Assembly (NCBI GenBank): GCA_031258895.1
Contig: JAIRMF010000051.1
Coordinates: 1-11,945 of the forward strand
DNA from: Dysgonamonadaceae bacterium
GTDB lineage: Bacteria; Bacteroidota; Bacteroidia; Bacteroidales; Azobacteroidaceae
Reading direction: 5' to 3'
DNA length: 11,945 bases
The notes beneath the pieces were generated by a model. The model saw only the letters and a list, made by a program, of their open reading frames with translations, did no database searches and was not told where the DNA came from. Of this stretch, positions 7,574 to 11,945 are shown in pieces. Numbering within the stretch: the stretch's first letter is position 1; every line of letters begins with the position of its first letter. The position numbers and the translations under genes were made by a program.

Positions 7574-8245
7574 ATGGAACTCAAGAAAACATCCGGAGCC
7601 GATTTGGAAAATAAACGTCCGTTATTTTTCTGCATCGGTCTGGCGGTCTCGCTTTGCCTGTTTTTCGCCGTAATGGAATTGGAGACCGGCAGCGACCGCG
7701 GCGTATCGGACGGGGAAATATTGCTGCCGCTCCCGATAGAACAGGAATTTTATGCAGGCGATTTCGCACCGGAGCCTAAGAGGGAGCAGGTGAAGCCGGT
7801 TTACGAAGATTTTGACGTCGTTACCGACAAAACGTCGGACGAAGAGGACGAGCCGCTCCCGGTCGAATCCGGAGAATTGTCGGATGAAACGCCGCCATAC
7901 GGACAGGTTAATGAGGATAAGGCTGCAGCGGACGGTTTGCGGACGGAAGCCGAAATAATGCCGCAATTTCCGGGCGGGAAGGAGGCTTTGGCGCGTTTTC
8001 TGGGCGACAATATCGAATATCCGGAGGCTGCGATAAGACAGCGGAAGCGGGGACGGGTACTGTGTTCTTTCGTTGTCGAGGGGGACGGCAGGGTTTCGTA
8101 TGTAAGGCTGGAGGAGGGGACGGATATTTTTTTGGACGACGAGGCGTTACGGGTATTGCGTATCATGCCGCCGTGGATTCCAGGCGAGGAGAACGGCGAA
8201 AAGATACGGGTTAAGGTGTATTTGCCGATAGTTTTCAATCTTTAA
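7574..8245 (+). CDS. TonB-family energy transducer
   Basis: 223 residues. The start (MELKKT..LENKRPLFF) and the single N-terminal membrane anchor at about 17-35 are typical of Bacteroidetes TonB proteins. A Pro/Glu/Asp-rich periplasmic linker follows (about 50-125). The C-terminal TonB domain runs from about 128 to the end: MPQFPGGKEALARFL, NIEYPEAA, FVVEGDG, LDDEALRVL, MPPWIPG and the last strand YLPIVF. It would couple the proton gradient to an outer-membrane receptor, but genomes of this group hold several copies and the partner is unknown; no ExbB/ExbD or receptor is next to it. The gene is divergent from batB. Possible promoter pieces (TAACTTGC at 7533, TAGCTTTA at 7562) each miss the consensus by one base and lack a well-spaced -33. 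Confidence 0.9.
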   Translation: MELKKTSGADLENKRPLFFCIGLAVSLCLFFAVMELETGSDRGVSDGEILLPLPIEQEFYAGDFAPEPKREQVKPVYEDFDVVTDKTSDEEDEPLPVESGELSDETPPYGQVNEDKAAADGLRTEAEIMPQFPGGKEALARFLGDNIEYPEAAIRQRKRGRVLCSFVVEGDGRVSYVRLEEGTDIFLDDEALRVLRIMPPWIPGEENGEKIRVKVYLPIVFNL

Positions 8246-8279
8246 CGCTCATTTTTCCGTATGATTTGGAAAAATTGCA

Positions 8280-8287
8280 TAACTTTG
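8280..8287 (+). promoter_or_regulatory. -7 box ahead of the prenyl synthase
   Basis: TAACTTTG at 8280-8287 matches the Bacteroidetes -7 box, but no TTG stands at the expected -33 distance (only a T-rich stretch near 8253). If used, transcription begins near 8292, which supports the ATG at 8305 over the upstream TTG at 8266. Confidence 0.45.
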
Positions 8288-8304
8288 AGACTCTTATTTG
8301 TGTT

Positions 8305-9276
8305 ATGATTTCTTTTAGTGATTCTTTGGCGCTTATAGACGGCGAGATTCGGGCTATTGATTACCCGCGTGACCCTGCCGGACTGTATGATCCTGTTTTT
8401 TACCTGCTTTCGATGAAGGGGAAGAAGATTCGTCCCGCTTTGACGCTTCTTGCCTGCAATTTATATTCCGAGGATGTGAGGGCTGCCGTTTACCCTGCTT
8501 TGGCCTGGGAGACGTTTCACAATTTCACTCTGATGCATGACGACCTTATGGACAATGCCGACCTTCGTCGGGGCGAGCCTTCGGTTCATTGCCGTTGGAA
8601 TAACAATACCGCTGTTTTGTCCGGCGACGCGATGCTTATCCTTGCGTACCGTTTGATTGCGAGGTCGCCTGCTGCGTTGATGCCTTCCCTGCTGGAGCTT
8701 TTTTCCCGCACGGCGACTGAGATTTGCGAGGGGCAGCAGTACGACATGGAGTTTGAGGGCCGGACGGACGTTTTAGAGGAGGAGTATATTGAGATGGTAC
8801 GTCTCAAGACGGCGGTTATGCTTGGCGCTTGCCTTATGAGCGGGGCGATGGTTGGGGGTGCGAGCGGGGAGGATTGTCGGTTGTTGTACCGTTTTGGGAC
8901 GGATCTTGGGATAGCGTTTCAGATTCGCGACGATTTGCTGGATCTTTACGGCGACCCTTGTAAGATTGGCAAGCGGACGGGCGGGGATATTCTTTGCGGC
9001 AAGAAAACTTTTCTGCTTGTCGGGGCTTTGGCGAGGGCTGATGCGGCTGACAGGGCGACGCTTTTGTCGTGGTTAGACCGGAGGGACAGCGGGGATGAAA
9101 AGATTGCCTGTTTCAGGCGGATATATGACGGATTGAATGTTGTTGAACTTGCCGAGCGGACGTGTTTGGAGCGTTACGATGCTGCGCTTGGGTTTTTCCG
9201 GCGGGTTTCGGCGTCGGAGGACAGGAAGGCGGTATTGTTTGGGCTTGCAGCCGACCTGATGCGGCGGGAGTGGTAA
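8305..9276 (+). CDS. trans-polyprenyl diphosphate synthase
   Basis: 323 residues from the ATG at 8305. It condenses isopentenyl diphosphate with allylic diphosphates. Visible motifs in order are GKKIRP (39-44), the first Asp-rich motif DDLMDNADLRRG with DDxxD at 79-83, GQQYDMEFE (143-151), Lys168-Thr169, and the second Asp-rich motif FQIRDDLLDLYGD with DDxxD at 209-213. The first motif has the short DDxxD form without a two-residue insert. Phe74, five residues before it, is a position where an aromatic residue tends to limit chain length, so a C15-C20 product is more likely than a long quinone tail; this is inference. It starts an apparent operon with the genes at 9297 and 9988, 20 bases from the former. 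No other isoprenoid gene is in view. Confidence 0.92.
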   Translation: MISFSDSLALIDGEIRAIDYPRDPAGLYDPVFYLLSMKGKKIRPALTLLACNLYSEDVRAAVYPALAWETFHNFTLMHDDLMDNADLRRGEPSVHCRWNNNTAVLSGDAMLILAYRLIARSPAALMPSLLELFSRTATEICEGQQYDMEFEGRTDVLEEEYIEMVRLKTAVMLGACLMSGAMVGGASGEDCRLLYRFGTDLGIAFQIRDDLLDLYGDPCKIGKRTGGDILCGKKTFLLVGALARADAADRATLLSWLDRRDSGDEKIACFRRIYDGLNVVELAERTCLERYDAALGFFRRVSASEDRKAVLFGLAADLMRREW

Positions 9277-9296
9277 TAAAAAACCTTGATATAGCT

Positions 9297-10001
9297 ATGT
9301 CAGTGTGGAGGATACCGGTTAGTGATGAGGACAGGATTGCGGCGATACGGGCGGCGATACGGATGGAGGAGATTTTGCCTGAGGGCGAGCGGGTGCTGTT
9401 GGACGGCGAGTTGCTGGAGTTTCGGTATTTTATTCGCAGGTATGAGGGCGAACTTGCGACGCTGTCGCATTATTTGGAGGAGGAATCGAAGGCTTTGCGG
9501 CATTATGACGATTTGTCGGGGAACGCCCGGATGTACGTTTCTCATTTTATACAGGTCTTGCAGTTGGCTGTTTTGCGGAACGAGATTCGGCGTGATTATC
9601 TGGCTTTTTACGGGCTTGAGGGGGGGGACGGGCTTACCGTGCCCGACCTTTCGACGGAGGAATCGCTGTTGTATTGGGGGGATTTTGTCATCCGTGGGGA
9701 GCGTGAGCGGACGGGTCGCGGGGGGATACCGCTTTATAATCCGGCGATAGCTAAGGTTAAGATTCATTACGAGTTGCTTTTGGAAACTATTCGCAGTCTG
9801 GAGATTCACAGGCGGAATGTTTCCCGTTACCGTGAGAATATGTTGGAGTTACGGACTAAGGCTGCGGTGTATATCGAGACTGTTTGGCAGCGTGTTGAGG
9901 AGAAGTACCGTTCTGCGGACAGGGAGAAGTATCATTCTGTGGCTGCTTTGTACAATATTACCTTTTATAATTCGGGCGATCAGTTAAATGTCTTTGATTG
10001 A
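9297..10001 (+). CDS. unrecognised helical protein between prenyl synthase and TatD
   Basis: 234 residues from the ATG at 9297, chosen because it follows the prenyl synthase stop by 20 bases and avoids a 115-base overlap given by a longer frame from 9162. I do not recognise a named domain. The protein is almost wholly helical by appearance, with no signal peptide or membrane segment, and is rich in Arg, Glu and Leu. Noticeable segments are GNARMYVSHFIQVLQLAVLR in the middle, LYWGDFVIRGERERTGRGG, and a closing LYNITFYNSGDQLNVFD. Its last 14 bases overlap the tatD start, so the two are probably translationally coupled. It is a conserved-looking cytoplasmic protein of unknown role. G/T-rich codons match both neighbours, so it is not a recent insertion by that measure. 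Confidence 0.85.
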   Translation: MSVWRIPVSDEDRIAAIRAAIRMEEILPEGERVLLDGELLEFRYFIRRYEGELATLSHYLEEESKALRHYDDLSGNARMYVSHFIQVLQLAVLRNEIRRDYLAFYGLEGGDGLTVPDLSTEESLLYWGDFVIRGERERTGRGGIPLYNPAIAKVKIHYELLLETIRSLEIHRRNVSRYRENMLELRTKAAVYIETVWQRVEEKYRSADREKYHSVAALYNITFYNSGDQLNVFD

Positions 10002-10770
10002 TACGCATACGCACATTTTCCTTGGGGATTTCGACGGCGATACCGGAGATATGCTTTTGCGGGCGGAGTCTGCCGGCGTCCGGCGTTTTTATTTGCCCAA
10101 TATTGACTGTGAAACGGTTACCGCGCTTCACACCTTATGCGACTTGCATCCTGATACGTGTTTTCCGATGATGGGTCTGCATCCTTGCAGTGTTCGCGGG
10201 GATTTTCGCGGCGTTTTACGGGACGTTATCCGGCCATTGTTCGCTCTCAGGCGCTACGTTGCGGTTGGCGAGATCGGGCTTGACTTTTATTGGGACACAA
10301 CATTCGCTACCGAACAGATAGAGGCCTTTGAGATGCAGTTGCGGTGGAGTCTTGAGCTTGGTTTACCGGTTTGTGTGCACAGTCGTCTGGCGTTCGGGCA
10401 GGTTTTTGAGAGCCTGAGGCGTGTTGGCGGCGACGTGTTGCGCGGTATTTTCCACAGTTTTGGGGGGACTCGGGAGGAGCTTGCGACGGCGTTGAGTTTC
10501 CCGAATTTCATGCTCGGTATTAACGGTACAATTACCTTCAAAAATTCGAGTTTAGCGACTTATTTGACGGATGCTCCGCTTGACCGTCTTGTGCTTGAGA
10601 CCGACGCGCCGTATTTATCGCCCGTTCCGTTTCGAGGCCGCCGCAACGAGCCGTCGTATATAGTTCACACGGCGCGCAGGCTTGCGGAAATTTACGGAGT
10701 TTCCTTTGACGCGCTCGCGTCAGCCACCGAGAGAAACGCTCTTCTCGTCTTCGGCGGCTCCCGTCTCTGA
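9988..10770 (+). CDS. tatD: TatD-family metal-dependent hydrolase (DNase)
   Basis: 260 residues, the usual length for the family. The TIM-barrel metal ligands are all visible: DTHTH (His7, His9), Glu95 in VAVGEIGLDFYWD, His131 in VCVHSRLAF, His156 in GIFHSFGG and Asp206 in LETDAPYLSP. Members are cytoplasmic Mg-dependent nucleases with 3'-5' exonuclease or AP-endonuclease activity, linked to DNA repair and RNA quality control. It overlaps the preceding unknown gene by 14 bases, and its stop codon sits in the stem of a terminator, so it is the last gene of the unit starting at 8305. The exact substrate cannot be read from sequence. Confidence 0.93.
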   Translation: MSLIDTHTHIFLGDFDGDTGDMLLRAESAGVRRFYLPNIDCETVTALHTLCDLHPDTCFPMMGLHPCSVRGDFRGVLRDVIRPLFALRRYVAVGEIGLDFYWDTTFATEQIEAFEMQLRWSLELGLPVCVHSRLAFGQVFESLRRVGGDVLRGIFHSFGGTREELATALSFPNFMLGINGTITFKNSSLATYLTDAPLDRLVLETDAPYLSPVPFRGRRNEPSYIVHTARRLAEIYGVSFDALASATERNALLVFGGSRL

Positions 10771-10793
10771 GCTTTTCCGGCTCAAATTTTTTT
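10768..10793 (+). terminator. intrinsic terminator after tatD
   Basis: TGAGC (10768-10772) pairs with GCTCA (10780-10784) around a 7-base loop, extendable by one G-U pair, and is followed by AA and seven T residues (10787-10793). The stem includes the TGA stop of tatD. The stem is short but the arrangement is typical. Confidence 0.65.
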
Positions 10794-10822
10794 CCTTCCG
10801 CCATTTCTTTTCACAATTAATT

Positions 10823-10852
10823 TTGTCATATCGGAAACATTACCTATCTTTG
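10823..10852 (+). promoter_or_regulatory. strong Bacteroides-type promoter ahead of array 3
   Basis: TTG (10823-10825) is followed after exactly 19 bases by TATCTTTG (10845-10852), a full match to the Bacteroidetes consensus, and by the common GC(A) extension. Transcription would begin near 10857. The first thing transcribed is the repeat region; the next good gene starts at 11294, which would have a leader of about 435 bases. Confidence 0.8.
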
Positions 10853-10885
10853 CAGCCGATATGAGTAAAGTTTTAAACATAAAGG

Positions 10886-10978
10886 GGCCTGTTTATCTTT
10901 TAAACAAACATTTCGCTAATACGGAGCAGTCTCTCTGGTTTTTAAACAAACATCTCGCTAAAATAGCGCGGCCTGTTT
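10886..10978. repeat. array 3, leading part: 42-bp period
   Basis: TTTTAAACAAACAT and the following TCGCTAA occur at 10898-10919 and 10940-10961, exactly 42 bases apart with one mismatch. GGCCTGTTT occurs at 10886-10894 and 10970-10978, 84 bases apart. The TCTCG at 10953-10957 stands 42 bases before the TCTCG of the first palindromic unit (10995-10999), so this part shares the register of the 21-bp array behind it. TCTTTTAAA at 10896-10904 is also found in arrays 1 and 2. Confidence 0.8.
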
Positions 10979-10986
10979 TCAATTTT

Positions 10987-11190
10987 CCGAGACGTCTCGG
11001 GAGTGTTGCGAGACGTCTCGGAAAGTTTGCGAGATGTCTCGGAAGTTCTGCGAGATGTCTCGGGGAAATTTGCGAGATGTCTCGGAAAGTTTGCGAGATG
11101 TCTCGGAAGTTTTGCGAGACGTCTCGGAAGTTTTGCGAGACGTCTCGGGAAGTTTGCGAGATGTCTCGGGAAGTTTGCAAGACGTCTCGT
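10987..11190. repeat. array 3: ten 21-bp units with a palindromic core
   Basis: GAGA(C/T)GTCTC, or a one-base variant, starts at 10989, 11010, 11031, 11052, 11074, 11095, 11116, 11137, 11158 and 11179. All steps are 21 bases except one of 22. The core is a perfect 12-bp palindrome CGAGACGTCTCG in four units (14 bp in the first, 10987-11000); five have the central C changed to T, and the last begins AAGACGTCTC. Linkers are GGAAGTTTTG-like. On RNA, the CGAGAC half of one unit can pair with the GTCTCG half of another, so a transcript would be highly structured. A frame from 10861 to 11235 is open across it, but the 22-bp step shifts the unit's reading frame, which argues against a protein repeat. 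Confidence 0.95.
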
Positions 11191-11293
11191 GAATATAAAT
11201 ATAATACCCTGTATGAACGGTATAAATGTCGCTAAATAACAATGTAATCTCTTAAATAATAACATATTAATAATTTTTTAAATTACAAATCTC

Positions 11294-11945
11294 ATGGCAC
11301 GAAAAAATTTCCTTCCGCAAAAATTCAACATTCTCCTCGTATGGCTAATGAACTTCCTCGACGTAGTAGCAGGCAACATCGAACGATTCGGAATCCCGAT
11401 GGACGCATTCGAAGATCTACGCGCCAAAATCACAAACTTCCAGATGTCGCATTACAAAGCCGACAGACCGAACGCAGGAAAGACTGACAGGCTCGACCGT
11501 CGCGAAAAGGCGGCCATAGTGTCGAAAGCAGCGCGGGGATTCATAAATCAATTCCTCAGGTTTAACCCCGCCGTAACGGATGATGACCGCTCAGACCTCG
11601 GAATGACCGTCCCCGACACGGAACTGTCGCCCGCGTCGCCGATAGATACCGAACCGATCGGCAAAATAGACTTTTCGGTGCATCAGCGTCACACCCTTAT
11701 AGTCAGAGACAGTAGCCATCTGAAGCGTGCCAAGCCTGACTACGCAAGAGGTTTCGAAATATGGCGCAAATTCGGCGATATTCCGGAAAAAGATGACGAC
11801 TTCTCATACATAGGGCTTAGCAGCGCCGACAGAATAAAAATCGACTACCCGCTCGACATGGTCGGTACGACGGTATCTTACCGCTTCCGCTGGATAAACA
11901 CCCGCGGCATACCCGGCCCGTGGTCGGAAATAGTGTCGGCAGTCA
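11294..11945 (+). CDS. unrecognised protein, 3'-truncated by the window end
   Basis: Starts ATGGCACGAAAAAATTTCC and stays open to the end of the window (217 codons, no stop seen). I do not recognise a named family. The N-terminal half looks helical and basic (MARKNFLPQKFNILLVWLMN, then RLDRREKAAIVSKAARGFIN). The middle has a Pro/Thr/Asp-rich linker, and the C-terminal part looks like beta strands ending SYRFRWINTRGIPGPWSE, which resembles a fibronectin type III-like or other Ig-like strand pair. There is no signal peptide or clear membrane segment. An AT-rich stretch (11191-11293) separates it from array 3; the nearest consensus promoter is the one at 10823-10852. Codons are A/C-rich as in the gene at 1-1509 and unlike the G/T-rich operon before it. 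Confidence 0.75.
   Translation, partial: MARKNFLPQKFNILLVWLMNFLDVVAGNIERFGIPMDAFEDLRAKITNFQMSHYKADRPNAGKTDRLDRREKAAIVSKAARGFINQFLRFNPAVTDDDRSDLGMTVPDTELSPASPIDTEPIGKIDFSVHQRHTLIVRDSSHLKRAKPDYARGFEIWRKFGDIPEKDDDFSYIGLSSADRIKIDYPLDMVGTTVSYRFRWINTRGIPGPWSEIVSAV

Noticed and set aside
8266..8304. Longer prenyl synthase start at the TTG 8266
   Set aside because: A -7 box at 8280-8287 lies within it, and the shorter form begins like family members.
9162..9296. N-terminal extension of the unknown helical gene overlapping the prenyl synthase
   Set aside because: It would overlap the upstream gene by 115 bases in another frame and looks like non-protein sequence; the ATG at 9297 fits operon spacing.
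3495..11190. CRISPR array
   Set aside because: Units follow one another with no unique spacers, steps are 21 or 42 bases, and no cas gene is in the window.
10893..11265. Overlapping minus-strand frames across array 3
   Set aside because: Several frames are open on both strands at once, as expected for a stop-free 21-bp repeat; none has a promoter or a non-repeat domain.

Overview
The window looks like chromosomal DNA of a member of the Bacteroidota, probably order Bacteroidales. The evidence is a type IX secretion (T9SS) sorting tail on the first gene, Bacteroides-type promoters (TTG, 19 bases, then TAnnTTTG), no obvious Shine-Dalgarno sites, a Bacteroidetes-style TonB protein and two genes of the Bat (Bacteroides aerotolerance) set. 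I cannot name a genus.

Layout. 1-1509: 3' part of a T9SS-exported, glycine-rich surface protein. 1549-3498: lipoprotein with a transglutaminase-like core and a discoidin-like C-terminus. 3495-3620: three tandem 42-bp units (array 1). 3649-5139: stand-alone DNA amino-methyltransferase with no restriction partner in view. 5191-5484: about fourteen 21-bp units (array 2), lying between the convergent methyltransferase and batC genes. 5549-7374 (minus strand): batC and batB, read from a clear promoter at 7395-7424. 7574-8245: TonB-family protein. 8305-10770: a likely operon of a prenyl diphosphate synthase, an unrecognised helical protein and a TatD-type nuclease, closed by a hairpin terminator. 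10823-10852: strong promoter, followed by array 3 (10886-11190), in which 42-bp units lead into ten 21-bp units built on the palindrome CGAGACGTCTCG. 11294-11945: an unrecognised gene cut by the window end.

Most genes are ordinary housekeeping or envelope genes: export and surface display, TonB energy transfer, isoprenoid synthesis and a membrane VWA/TPR pair. The unusual feature is that three intergenic gaps carry unrelated-looking tandem arrays that keep the same 21-bp (or 2 x 21-bp) register, each with a palindromic or near-palindromic core, and all three share the word TCTTTTAAA. Array 3 sits directly behind a strong promoter. I read the arrays as one family of phased elements of unknown function. 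This is an inference from the sequence; no database search was possible.
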